Positions 1 through 7,174 of a stretch of 53,084 bases of DNA are shown in pieces. Position 1 is the stretch's first letter. The number at the start of each line of letters is the position of its first letter. The notes beneath the pieces were generated by a model. It did not search any database. It had not been told where the DNA came from and saw only the letters and a program-made list of their open reading frames with translations. Origin of the DNA: Deltaproteobacteria bacterium (GTDB taxonomy: Bacteria > Desulfobacterota > Desulfobacteria > Desulfobacterales > Desulfosalsimonadaceae). The position numbers were made by a program, and so were the translations under genes. Location of the stretch: contig JAADHK010000132.1 of NCBI GenBank assembly GCA_013151835.1, forward strand, positions 1 to 53,084. The letters run 5' to 3'.

Positions 1-253
1 CATTTGCTTTTGCCTTAATTGCTATTCCCCGTAGTGAGGTTTGCTCGTATTGTCCCAGCCCTACTTTGTCCGGTACGAGTTTCCTTTGCGGGCTACGTAC
101 TTCCGTCAGGTCCTTCCCCGTGTAGTGGGCTTTCCCCACCTCTGAGTAGTATGCCTGATAAGACACCTCATCGGCATTTAGAGGCACGTCAGGTGTCCAA
201 CATGTCTCCCACCAGGGTTTTTGTTCCTTTGTTTCTGATGAATCAGGTTTCAC
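1..253 (-). CDS. Group II intron reverse transcriptase/maturase, N-terminal part (runs off left edge)
   Basis: The minus strand reads an open frame from a GTG at 253 to the window edge, with residues such as WWETCW, SYQAYYSEVGKAHYTGKDL and QTSLRGIAIKAKAN. These match what I know of the N-terminus of LtrA-like group II intron-encoded proteins, where QTSLRGIA-KAK precedes the reverse transcriptase fingers. The catalytic domain, maturase domain and stop lie outside the window, so intactness cannot be judged. The GTG start is a guess: the frame stays open a little further upstream but has no ATG there. The protein would promote splicing and retrohoming of the intron that encodes it. A second, decayed copy of the same kind of protein lies at 4617-5145. 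Confidence 0.7.
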   Translation of the reverse strand, partial: MKPDSSETKEQKPWWETCWTPDVPLNADEVSYQAYYSEVGKAHYTGKDLTEVRSPQRKLVPDKVGLGQYEQTSLRGIAIKAKAN

Positions 254-676
254 AGTTTCATAGTTCCTTAAACATCATCCATCCAGGACCAAATCTCCTG
301 GAACCTTTGGGGCTTCCCGAGTTCTACAGCGTATCTCTTCTCGCATGCCACGGCCTGAGGACTCCGGCGGATCTCCACATTCTCGCCATTTGTGAATGCT
401 TCTGTGTTGCCTTCGGCGCACGTTAAAACCCTCGGCATCCGCAATTGTAATTTCGAAGCTGTACCAGCACTTCAGGGTGCGCGACCACCCCTACGGCCTA
501 CAAGATTCTCTGCCTACGCTTAACCCATCTTGTTCGCTGTATTCATTCATACAACTCCGCCATGGGTCCAAGGCTCGATACGGGTGGGTGGCTAACCCTT
601 ACAGGAAATCATTACTGATCCCCTCCCGACAGGGACTTTCACCCTGCAAGATACGCCGAGCTTTGCTCGGCGCGAT
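1..676 (-). mobile_element. Group II intron, 5' domains and start of its ORF (partial)
   Basis: Read on the minus strand from about 676, the sequence opens with GCGCC and an inverted repeat (GCGCCGAGC / GCTCGGCG). A GGGTGAAAGTCCC block follows, typical of domain I of bacterial group II introns, then several hundred structured bases and the intron ORF. The stretch 396-603 is repeated almost base for base at 5155-5362, again next to reverse transcriptase sequence, which supports its being intron RNA rather than host coding sequence. The 5' boundary is estimated from the GCGCC motif, which departs from the usual GUGYG start. The 3' domains V and VI are outside the window. Confidence 0.7.
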
Positions 677-682
677 AACGCA

Positions 683-720
683 GCAAATCAGCTGATGCGT
701 CAGCGATCCGCTGAATTTGC
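683..720 (-). repeat. Imperfect palindrome abutting intron 5' end (attC-like or terminator)
   Basis: GCAAATCAGC (683-692) pairs with GCTGAATTTGC (710-720) except for one bulged base. It sits between the stop of the 733-1050 gene and the start of the group II intron. A bulged, imperfect stem just after a cassette gene's stop is what an attC site looks like, but the flanking core bases (GTTAT toward the intron) are only a partial fit. Several group II introns insert beside attC sites or terminator hairpins, and this arrangement would fit either. Confidence 0.4.
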
Positions 721-732
721 ATGGTGAGTACA

Positions 733-1050
733 TCATCCGCCAGTGATTGCTTTATCAATTTTGCCCTCGGCCAATAGCCTCTCAATTTGGCGGTGACGCC
801 GAAAATCTATTATGGCAGAACCAACGCAATAAAGACATGCCAAACAACAGAAACTGAAACTAAGCCAGTCGGACGGCTTACTAATAAAATCTATATATCC
901 GAAAACGATCATCATTACTGCGAATATAACTGCGGCTATACATCGGGCAAGCCAAGCATATTTCCCAATTGGTCTGCGACCAGCCGAATCCTCGATATAG
1001 CCCAGCACCCACCAAAGTAGTAAAACCATTGTTACAGTTATCTCAGCCAT
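733..1050 (-). CDS. Small membrane protein, unknown function (cassette-like)
   Basis: About 105 residues if started at the ATG at 1050 (MAEITVTMVLLLWW). A GTG at 1068 would add six residues. Three hydrophobic segments are visible: the N-terminal VTMVLLLWWVLGYIE, a middle stretch around CIAAVIFAVMMIVFGYI, and one near WLSFSFCCLACLYCVGSAI. A charged C-terminus (FRRHRQIERLLAEGKIDKAI) follows. It is probably an inner-membrane protein with a cytosolic C-terminal tail. I recognise no family. It is the last gene before the left group II intron and faces the same way as the other small genes of this island, as expected for an integron cassette. Confidence 0.6.
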   Translation of the reverse strand: MAEITVTMVLLLWWVLGYIEDSAGRRPIGKYAWLARCIAAVIFAVMMIVFGYIDFISKPSDWLSFSFCCLACLYCVGSAIIDFRRHRQIERLLAEGKIDKAITGG

Positions 1051-1177
1051 GCTCACGTCACCGGTCACCAGTGGCGAGAATATGATTTATATTACTGAAC
1101 CGAGAGCCTTTCAGATAGCAATAAATTCTAAAGTCCCGACTTACCGCTGTCTGCGTGCACTGGTTTGTCGATGATCT

Positions 1178-2509
1178 TCATCTCTGCCATCCTTCAATCT
1201 TGAAGATGCGTTCGGCAAGCTTACGGTCGGCTTTGCCTGAGTCTGGTTTGAACCAGACTTCAAAGCGAGCAGCATAAGGTTTACCCCAGTCACCTTCGTA
1301 AATCGTGAATCCGGCCTTTGCTCCAAACAGTTCAGAGGGGTCGGCTGACCATGTCATGCGAGTCTTCGATTTCGCTTCCAGCCTATCAACCGATAATGGC
1401 GTGCCTTTGGTGACCTCAAACGCCTTTAGATAAACTGAGCCAGGTTCGCCTGGGTTAAGCGAATAGACTACTACGTAAATACCTGGCTGCATCCCTGTAA
1501 GCAGTCGGAAGGGATGGTCATCGTCACCTGCAAGACGACTAGCCAACTGGCGGGATCTCGTTTTTGCTACTACTACTGCGTCTTCGGGGTTCTTTAAGAA
1601 CTCCGAAAACTCCTTTTCTAGAATAGTCACAGTGGCTTTGGTCACGCGCCGTTCAGGATTGCCGGATTGCTCAAAGATCTCCACCCACACTCCGCCACAC
1701 TCAATCATTACCCGACTCTCATGTAGGTTGTTACCCAAGCTCATCTCCGGCTTGACCGGCTTAGTTCCTTCATGAACATGTTGCACTGAGTATCTACTCC
1801 ACTGCTTGCGATCCAAACAGAGAAGACAGCGAGTCTGGAAGCCGGATTCGCCTCCGAATTCCGAGATGTAACCGTGCAATGTATCCCGCGGCTCCCCTCC
1901 GTAACTCCAGCGTCTAGCTGCAAAGCGATTTCCTTGCTCAATAAACACATGCCAGTCTGGAGACGCCTCGACATAGTCATAAAACGTGTCGGAGTAATCC
2001 TCCGATGCTTTGCGTAACGACGGCATGTTAGGCGTAAACTCAGTCACATCGTTGCCCGGTTCCGCCAGAGCCTTGCGGACAATGTCCTGAAATTCGTCGC
2101 TTCCTTTGGGTGGGTTTACGCCCCAAGAATCAGTTGCATCCGGATCGGGCTCGGCAATCTCAATGCCTTCAGGAATCGTCAAATTGTCTGCAAATCCGTC
2201 TTCACTCGGGCCAAACATGGTTGCGAGCATCAGAAAGCCAAAGGCGAAGACAGTGGCCGCACCACAGCCGAAAACGAAAAGAAGATTGATGACACCTGCC
2301 GCCCACCGTTTCTTAATCAAGTTCCATATTGATGCAGCAATGATTCCCAAGAATCCAAGGGCTGCAGTGCAGAACAGGACGTTGGTCAAAATGGCCAAGG
2401 GTTTCCACCGAGGGATTGCCGTAATCGTGAAGCCGCCGAGAAGGCAGATGTATGCAATCGCAGGCAACCACCAGCTATTGAAATATTGTGTCAGGATTCT
2501 CTTCATCAT
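1178..2509 (-). CDS. Membrane-anchored hypothetical protein (cassette-like)
   Basis: 443 residues. The N-terminal 110 hold three likely membrane spans (WWLPAIAYICLLGGFTITAI; LAILTNVLFCTAALGFLGII; VINLLFVFGCGAATVFAFGF). A large soluble domain of about 330 residues follows, containing a CLLCLDR motif and a PGIYVVVYSLNPGEPGSVYL stretch that looks like beta structure. There is no signal peptide beyond the first span, so the soluble part probably lies on one face of the inner membrane. No family is recognised. Start ATGATG at 2509 is preceded by GAGAG. The attC-like element at 2514-2581 lies just upstream and ends next to this start, which fits a gene at the beginning of a cassette. No clear attC was seen in the 127-bp gap after its stop. 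Confidence 0.65.
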   Translation of the reverse strand: MMKRILTQYFNSWWLPAIAYICLLGGFTITAIPRWKPLAILTNVLFCTAALGFLGIIAASIWNLIKKRWAAGVINLLFVFGCGAATVFAFGFLMLATMFGPSEDGFADNLTIPEGIEIAEPDPDATDSWGVNPPKGSDEFQDIVRKALAEPGNDVTEFTPNMPSLRKASEDYSDTFYDYVEASPDWHVFIEQGNRFAARRWSYGGEPRDTLHGYISEFGGESGFQTRCLLCLDRKQWSRYSVQHVHEGTKPVKPEMSLGNNLHESRVMIECGGVWVEIFEQSGNPERRVTKATVTILEKEFSEFLKNPEDAVVVAKTRSRQLASRLAGDDDHPFRLLTGMQPGIYVVVYSLNPGEPGSVYLKAFEVTKGTPLSVDRLEAKSKTRMTWSADPSELFGAKAGFTIYEGDWGKPYAARFEVWFKPDSGKADRKLAERIFKIEGWQR

Positions 2510-2513
2510 CTCT

Positions 2514-2581
2514 CATCGAACGTCAAAAGTGAGGCGCCGCTGACAGGGGGCGCGGCACCGATGCAAAACAGACCATCGAAC
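2514..2581 (-). other. Candidate attC recombination site
   Basis: This lies between the stop of the 2591-3169 gene and the start of the 1178-2509 gene. Its centre folds as GGTGCCGC / GCGGCGCC around CGCCCCCTGTCA, and GTTCGATG occurs at both ends as a direct repeat. Position, length and imperfect pairing fit an attC site, but the terminal GTTCGATG does not match the GTTRRRY core well, so this is the weakest of the three sites that lie between cassette genes. Confidence 0.35.
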
Positions 2582-2590
2582 TTCCAGCCA

Positions 2591-3169
2591 TCACTCAACT
2601 GCGCGGCGGGTCAGCGGTTGCCTCCACTGCCTTTCTGCATCCAAAACTGGTTGTAGTTCAATAATCAAGTCATGTTCTGATTCAATTTTTTCGATCTCTC
2701 TAAGACGAAATATCAAGTTTTGATTTTCAAATTGAGCAGGCAAATTGTCAAATGCATTTCTGAACATCTTAGAATTGTAATGCTTTGGTATTCGCCACGT
2801 CGTACCGTGTGATATTTCAGGGATGACATAAGTCATCTGAAGTTGACACAATGCATCAGCCGCTCGCTGTTGATCAAAGACTTTTGCAACAATAACGTTG
2901 TTTGGGACATGCAAGAATCTCCGATATGCCTCGAACCAATACTTAAGATCGAAAGCTGACCCCAATTTATGAACCACACCAGTCTTTCGGTCAACTAATA
3001 GCCCCGAACTCTCTACAAGTATATCTTCAAAGCGACCGGATTCATGGTGCTTCCGGACAGCAACAGCAAAATAAAATCCAAAATCACACTCTTGGGCATG
3101 GTCCTCAAGTACAAACATTTCATCTGATACATGTCTTTCGGCTAATTTTCTGGCTTCAGATATATTCAT
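2591..3169 (-). CDS. Imm35/YrhB-like domain protein (cassette-like)
   Basis: 192 residues. The first 85 (MNISEARKLAERHV, then ECDFGFYFAVAVRKH, SSGLLVDRKTGVVHKLGSAF) resemble the Imm35/YrhB family: an N-terminal helix, a D-x-G-W/F-Y-F strand, a pseudo-substrate strand with VDRKTG, and a final G-[ST]-A turn. The remaining 105 residues contain no motif I recognise. Imm35-type proteins are often found beside polymorphic toxins, but no toxin is adjacent, so immunity function is only a possibility. The gene starts shortly after the GTT of the attC-like site at 3183-3260 and is followed by another such site, giving a one-gene cassette layout. Confidence 0.6.
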   Translation of the reverse strand: MNISEARKLAERHVSDEMFVLEDHAQECDFGFYFAVAVRKHHESGRFEDILVESSGLLVDRKTGVVHKLGSAFDLKYWFEAYRRFLHVPNNVIVAKVFDQQRAADALCQLQMTYVIPEISHGTTWRIPKHYNSKMFRNAFDNLPAQFENQNLIFRLREIEKIESEHDLIIELQPVLDAERQWRQPLTRRAVE

Positions 3170-3182
3170 TTTTTATTTGCAG

Positions 3183-3260
3183 AACGCCTCGCATCACCGG
3201 CAAAATAAAGCTGCAGAGCGAAGCGGCGCAGCTTTATTTTGTCCGAGTGCATTCGTTATG
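3183..3260 (-). other. attC-like integron recombination site
   Basis: On the minus strand the site runs from CATAACGAATGCACTCGG through a long central stem (AAAATAAAGCTGC pairing with GCAGCTTTATTTT) to GGTGATGCGAGGCGTT. The outer arms pair imperfectly with unpaired bases, the inner stem is nearly perfect, and the ends carry AAC and GTT cores. It begins about a dozen bases after the stop of the VOC gene and ends 14 bp before the next ATG, as in integron cassettes. Confidence 0.65.
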
Positions 3261-3271
3261 TGTTTTTTTTG

Positions 3272-3649
3272 TCATCCCATTGGTGTACATATTTCTACTA
3301 TTGTTCCAAAATCATCTCCAACATAAGCAACAACTTGTCCCCAAGGCTTTGTTTCCGGCTTCTTGATTTCCTTTGCTCCATTCGAAAGTGCTTTCTCAAA
3401 TGCTCCCTGAACATCATCTGTCGAAAAAGCAATTCCAAAGCAATTCTTTGTACCCTTTAATGCGTCTATGCCAATATTCATTTTTAGCATTTCATTGTTC
3501 GCAAATGCCAAAGTTGTTTCTCCGCTTTCCATCTCAGCGTACATATTTGATTCGTGAATAAACTTAGTTTTCATATCAAATGCTTTTTCATAAAATTTTG
3601 TCGCTTTAACAGCGTCTTCAACATAGATGATTACATAATTTAACTTCAT
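3272..3649 (-). CDS. VOC (glyoxalase/bleomycin-resistance fold) family protein
   Basis: 125 residues, the usual size for a single VOC module of two beta-alpha-beta-beta-beta repeats. Visible hallmarks are MKLNYVIIYVEDAVKATKFY at the start, FGIAFSTDDVQGAFEKALSN beginning the second half, and the closing WGQVVAYVGDDFGTIVEIC, where the final Glu is a usual metal ligand. The usual first-position metal ligand His is replaced by Asn (KLNYV), so metal binding is uncertain. The substrate cannot be inferred. Its ATG overlaps the stop of the TfoX-domain gene by 4 bp, so the two probably form one two-gene cassette, ended by the attC-like site at 3183-3260. Confidence 0.8.
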   Translation of the reverse strand: MKLNYVIIYVEDAVKATKFYEKAFDMKTKFIHESNMYAEMESGETTLAFANNEMLKMNIGIDALKGTKNCFGIAFSTDDVQGAFEKALSNGAKEIKKPETKPWGQVVAYVGDDFGTIVEICTPMG

Positions 3650-3993
3650 CTTGATTTTTTCCTTGTTTTCTTTTTCTTGGGTTTTGGTTTGGGAGTCGGC
3701 AGTTCTTCCTCTGTTATGCTTATTAAATTGCTAATCCAATCTCTGTTTTCAATTTGATCTTCAATAAGAAAAGATGGCTTTGCTCCTTTATATGGTGGCT
3801 TTTCAACAATTTCGCCAATAAATAACTTCCCGGCTTTCGTTGGTTTCACAAAGAGTTGATTATCACACATAAGAGCTACGACTTTATCATTGCAATAGAG
3901 TGCATATTCGCCAAACATTTTTCTGTATCGGATTACCCCGGCATTTTGTATCTGCTCTACAACAAATTCGACAAAACTTAAATCTGATGCCAT
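3646..3993 (-). CDS. TfoX N-terminal domain protein
   Basis: 115 residues. It contains the hallmarks of the TfoX/Sxy N-terminal domain: FVEFVVEQIQNAG, RKMFGEYALYCNDKVVALM, LFVKPTKAGK and PPYKGAKPSFLIED. The C-terminal 20 residues are a lysine-rich tail (PKPKPKKKKTRKKSR). Stand-alone copies of this domain are common in accessory DNA and are not shown to control competence; the function here is unknown. The start ATG at 3993 has AAAAGGATACTAAA upstream, a plausible ribosome-binding site, and follows directly on the attC-like site at 4020-4076. The gene is translationally coupled to the VOC gene by a 4-bp overlap. Confidence 0.8.
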   Translation of the reverse strand: MASDLSFVEFVVEQIQNAGVIRYRKMFGEYALYCNDKVVALMCDNQLFVKPTKAGKLFIGEIVEKPPYKGAKPSFLIEDQIENRDWISNLISITEEELPTPKPKPKKKKTRKKSR

Positions 3994-4019
3994 TTTAGTA
4001 TCCTTTTCTTACATATAAT

Positions 4020-4076
4020 CATAACGATGCGCTCAGCCGCCGAGGATACGAGGTCGGCTGAAGCGGCAAGGTTATG
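4020..4076 (-). other. attC-like integron recombination site
   Basis: A 57-bp imperfect palindrome, on the minus strand CATAACCTTGCCGCTTCAGC ... GCTGAGCGCATCGTTATG. The ends CATAAC and GTTATG are exact inverses. The inner arms (CAGCCGACCTCG / CGGCGGCTG) pair with bulges, and the loop is short. It starts 5 bp after the stop of the 4081-4494 gene and ends close to the start of the TfoX gene. This is the best attC candidate in the window. Confidence 0.75.
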
Positions 4077-4080
4077 TGAT

Positions 4081-4494
4081 TTACCAATCTACCGTGAAGA
4101 CTTCACCTTTACCGTAACCTCTTTCACATGTGGCACAATATAGTTCAGAGGATAGCGGTGAATGGCACTTCTGGCAGAAAAGGACACCCGTTGTTTTATG
4201 TTTCCATACACCAGGATCGGAAATCCAATCGCATGTCTGGAAATTTATCTCTAACTTTCGTTTTTTATGGAGAATAATCAATGATAACAGGAGCACAAGC
4301 GATAGCAATAATAGTTCTATCAATGTTTTGTATAGCCACTGTTTGGGTAATGACGATACATATGAGAAAACAGGGTTTTTCTGAGAAAGAGATAGCACTG
4401 TACCAGATAGGAGCAGCCACAGTATCCATATTGTTCTCAGTGTTTTTGATTTTATCCAAAGTTCTATTATTGATTTCATGTTTTCACCACACAT
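4081..4494 (-). CDS. Membrane protein with C-terminal zinc ribbon (cassette-like)
   Basis: 137 residues from the ATG at 4494. An alternative start at the sixth residue (4479, MKSIIELW) has GGTG a few bases upstream and may be preferable. Two hydrophobic helices (TLRTIWILWLLLSGTVLSLS and TLIELLLLSLVLLLSLIIL) are followed by a positively charged stop-transfer HKKRK. The C-terminal domain has two paired cysteines, CQKCHSPL and CATCERGYG, giving a probable zinc ribbon on the cytosolic face. No family is recognised. It is the most promoter-proximal gene of the array. A TATAAT box within a palindrome lies just upstream, so this promoter may serve the whole array. Confidence 0.65.
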   Translation of the reverse strand: MCGENMKSIIELWIKSKTLRTIWILWLLLSGTVLSLSQKNPVFSYVSSLPKQWLYKTLIELLLLSLVLLLSLIILHKKRKLEINFQTCDWISDPGVWKHKTTGVLFCQKCHSPLSSELYCATCERGYGKGEVFTVDW

Positions 4495-4501
4495 AACATA
4501 G

Positions 4502-4607
4502 ATTATACGTCATGACGTAATTTTCAAAAAACAATGTTTTTTTCAACGTTGATTATTGAAAAGCCGATTAAAATCAATTAATAAGGGGATTACATCGTGA
4601 CGTATAA
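4502..4607 (-). promoter_or_regulatory. Promoter region with paired operator-like palindromes
   Basis: Two 19-bp sites, 4503-4521 and 4589-4607, match each other in inverted orientation at 17 of 19 positions. Each is itself near-palindromic (TACGTCATGACGTA at 4506-4519 is perfect). On the minus strand a perfect TATAAT (4502-4507) overlaps the promoter-proximal site and lies just before the 4494 start. No good -35 is present at 17 bp. The pair could be operator sites for a repressor of the array, integrase-binding sites of an attI region, or terminal repeats of a 105-bp foldback element. Confidence 0.4.
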
Positions 4608-4616
4608 TTAATTATG

Positions 4617-5145
4617 ATCAGCCTTTCCGGCAGAGCCTTGTAAAACCGGATAGCATCACCGCGATATTGAAACGCGCAGATAAAATCGTCTGCGTATCAC
4701 AGTATCATTGCAGCACCCATATAGTGGGGCTTCACGACCTTATCAACCCACAGATAAAGCACAAAATGCAGGTACACGTTTGCCAACGCGGGAGACACGA
4801 TTCCCCCTTGCGGTGTTCCTGTTTCAGGATGAATGATTTTGCCATCCGTATCCAGAATACCGGCTTTCAACTATTTTTGAATCAGGTTCAGAAAAGCCTC
4901 ATCGTCGATTCTTTCCTTGAGCATTCGAAGCGGCCACTTGTGATCCATATTGTCGAAAAACCCTTTAATATCGGACTCAACAATATACCCGAATTTTCCA
5001 AACGGCAAGGTTAAAGCGCAGATCATCGATCGCTTCAGTTGGGTCTGTATCCGTAGCTGCTTTCCAGAAAATCCGCTTCAAAGACTGCCGACAAAAGCCG
5101 GGCAAAGGCCAGTTGCAACAACCTGTCTTCAAGCACCGGTAGAGA
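4617..5145 (-). pseudogene. Decayed group II intron reverse transcriptase
   Basis: Minus-strand reading gives clear reverse transcriptase core pieces: FGYIVESDIKGFFDNMDH, then ETGTPQGGIVSPALANVYLH, then the catalytic YADDFICAFQYRGDA. The frame is broken by an in-frame TAG (4871-4873) before LKAGILDTDG and a TGA (4697-4699) directly before YADD. Further upstream, pieces FQDLYRCL and LEDRLLQLAFARLL are joined out of order of length and in different frames, showing internal deletions. The thumb and maturase domains are missing. It cannot make an active enzyme. It belongs to the same group II intron class as the copy at the left edge. Confidence 0.85.
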
Positions 5146-5362
5146 TCCTGAAAAATGCTTCTGTTTTGCCTTCGGCGCACGTTAAAACCCTCGGGCATCC
5201 GCAATTGCTATTTCAAAGCTGTACCAGCACTTCAGGGAGCGCGGTCTCCCCTGCGGCCTAAAAGATTCTCTGCCTACGCTTAACCCCTCTTGTTCGCTGC
5301 TCAAAATACAGGCAACTCCGTCATGGGTCCAAGGCTCGATACCAGTGGGCGGCTAAGCCTTC
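4617..5362 (-). mobile_element. Group II intron remnant
   Basis: 5155-5362 repeats, with only scattered changes, the intron 5'-domain sequence at 396-603. The match stops at both ends: the intron's first ~75 bases (the GCGCC and GTGAAAGTCC blocks of the left copy) are absent, and at 5155 the sequence jumps straight into reverse transcriptase codons. No domain V/VI is recognisable at the 4617 end. The element is therefore truncated at both ends and internally deleted. It separates the cassette-like genes from the conserved nadB region. Confidence 0.8.
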
Positions 5363-5444
5363 TAATCTCAAACAGATTGCCCGGATGATCATAGTGTCCA
5401 TGGGTAATAACAATCAAATAGAAAGGCTTTTTACGGCAACACCG
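5363..5444. other. Short spacer between intron remnant and nadB stop
   Basis: Eighty bases with no gene. The end of intron homology gives way to AT-rich sequence; the weak inverted repeat CGGTGTTGCCG followed by TAAAAAG next to the nadB stop is the only structure and is too short to call a terminator. Confidence 0.4.
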
Positions 5445-7118
5445 TCAGCCCACAAAGGGCCGCCGCAAGACAGTATCCTTTTTCCACCTCTCGTCTTTTT
5501 CCGGGTACGCGATATTGTAATGAAGCCCCCGGCTTTCCTTTCTGTGCGAGGCGCACCGGATGATCAGTTCCGCCACCAGGGCGATATTTCTTAGCTCGAT
5601 CAGGTCGGGCGTGACCTTGAAATTCCAGTAATATTCCCGTATCTCATCCGCGATAATTTCAATGCGCCGGGCTGCCCGGGCCAGACGCTTGTCCGACCGG
5701 ACGATCCCCACGTAATTCCACATGAGCATCCGTATTTCGTTCCATGTATGCGAGATGACGATGGCCTCGTCGCTGTCTGTGGCGCCGGTATCGTCCCACG
5801 GGGGGATATCTTCCTTAGACCTGGAAACGAAATCCTTTGCCTTCATCCCGGACACGATGTCGGCCGCGGCCTGGTGTGCATAGACCAGCCCTTCCAGAAG
5901 TGAGTTGGAAGCCAGACGGTTGGCGCCGTGCAGCCCGGTGCAGGCGGTCTCGCCAATGGCATATAGCCGGGAAATATTGGTCCTTCCGAAAATACCGGTC
6001 GCAACGCCCCCGGACATATAATGGGCTGCCGGGACCACGGGGATCGGGGTTTTGGTCATATCGAAACCAAAAGATAAACAATTTTCATAAAGGTACGGGA
6101 ACCTGGTCTTTATGAAATTTTCATCCTTGTGGGTGATATCGAGAAAAACCGATTCATCCCCGCTTTTCTTAAGCTCCGTGTCAATGGCCCGGGCCACCAC
6201 GTCCCGGCAGGCCAGGTCACGGTCCGGAGAGTATTGCTCCATGAATGCCCGCCCGTTTGCGTCACGCAGGATACCTCCCTCGCCCCGGACGGTTTCGGAA
6301 ATCAAAAAATTCTTTGCCTTTGGATGAAAGAGACAGGTGGGATGAAACTGCATGAACTCAAGGTTTGCGACTGACGCTCCGGCCCGGTATGCCATTGCAA
6401 TACCGTCACCCGTTGCAACGTCCGGGTTGCTGGTATAGGCGTAAACCTTCCCGCATCCACCCGTGGCAAGCACGGTAAAATCGGCGAGAAAGGTCTTGAT
6501 CTTTCCCGTAGCCCGCTCCAGAACATAGGCACCGCAGCAATAGTCCTCGTGGGTTGCAACCACGAGCCCGCGTCTCAGGCGTGTGGAACGGGTGATCAGG
6601 TCAACGGCGACATGGTCTTCATAAACACTTATATTTTCATGTTCTTTCACCCGGCGGACAAGTGCATCCTCAACAGCCCGGCCGGTTATATCATCTGAAC
6701 GAACGATGCGGTTGAAACAATGTCCCCCTTCACGGCCCATATCCAAATGCAAATCAACGTCCACATTAACACCCACATCATTGCCGGATGCGCCGTCACC
6801 ATTCGCTTCTTTCCGGTTGAACCCCACGCCCAAGTCGATCAACTCCCGTATCCTGTCGGGGGCATTTTTCACGACCATGGATACCACGCCCTCGTCGCAC
6901 AGCCCGTCCCCGGCGGCCAGGGTGTCCTTGATATGAAGGTCGAACGAGTCGTCCGGGTCCATGACGGCGGCGATACCACCCTGGGCATGGGCCGTGTTTG
7001 AATCCGCGATTTTCTTCTTTGTTACAATGGCCACGCGCCCATGGGGCGATAGCTTAAGGGCAAGGGTAAGCCCGGCAACACCGCTTCCGATAATCAGAAA
7101 ATCAAACTCCAGTTCCAT
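5445..7118 (-). CDS. nadB: L-aspartate oxidase
   Basis: 557 residues, close to the usual 530-550. It oxidises L-aspartate to iminoaspartate using FAD and oxygen or fumarate, the first step of quinolinate and NAD synthesis, in the cytosol. The Rossmann FAD motif DFLIIGSGVAGLTLALKLS is at residues 6-24. TAHAQGGIAAV, EFMQFHPTCL, SETVRGEGGILRD, HYMSGGVATG and GLHGANRLASNSLLEGLVY are flavin and substrate-site motifs shared with fumarate reductase flavoproteins. The C-terminal SRGLHYNIAYPE is typical of NadB and separates it from SdhA/FrdA. GGAG lies 8 bp before the ATG. No nadA or nadC is nearby. Upstream genes are an SH3 protein and a CooC-like ATPase, so the context is not an NAD operon. Confidence 0.95.
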   Translation of the reverse strand: MELEFDFLIIGSGVAGLTLALKLSPHGRVAIVTKKKIADSNTAHAQGGIAAVMDPDDSFDLHIKDTLAAGDGLCDEGVVSMVVKNAPDRIRELIDLGVGFNRKEANGDGASGNDVGVNVDVDLHLDMGREGGHCFNRIVRSDDITGRAVEDALVRRVKEHENISVYEDHVAVDLITRSTRLRRGLVVATHEDYCCGAYVLERATGKIKTFLADFTVLATGGCGKVYAYTSNPDVATGDGIAMAYRAGASVANLEFMQFHPTCLFHPKAKNFLISETVRGEGGILRDANGRAFMEQYSPDRDLACRDVVARAIDTELKKSGDESVFLDITHKDENFIKTRFPYLYENCLSFGFDMTKTPIPVVPAAHYMSGGVATGIFGRTNISRLYAIGETACTGLHGANRLASNSLLEGLVYAHQAAADIVSGMKAKDFVSRSKEDIPPWDDTGATDSDEAIVISHTWNEIRMLMWNYVGIVRSDKRLARAARRIEIIADEIREYYWNFKVTPDLIELRNIALVAELIIRCASHRKESRGLHYNIAYPEKDERWKKDTVLRRPFVG

Positions 7119-7174
7119 TGCCTTCTCCTTTTTTTATTGCAATACTGCGGCCGACGGGCTTTTTACGAAGCCGT

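Noticed and set aside
19-695. Two plus-strand open frames of 135 and 99 codons
   Set aside because: They run antisense to group II intron RNA and its ORF. Similar spurious proteins are often annotated over these introns.
4020-4076. Ordinary transcription terminator
   Set aside because: The arms contain bulges and end in CATAAC/GTTATG cores with no T-run, fitting attC better than an intrinsic terminator.
4281-4496. Plus-strand 71-codon hydrophobic frame
   Set aside because: It is the antisense image of the two membrane helices of the 4081-4494 gene, whose C-x-x-C zinc ribbon makes the minus strand the coding one.
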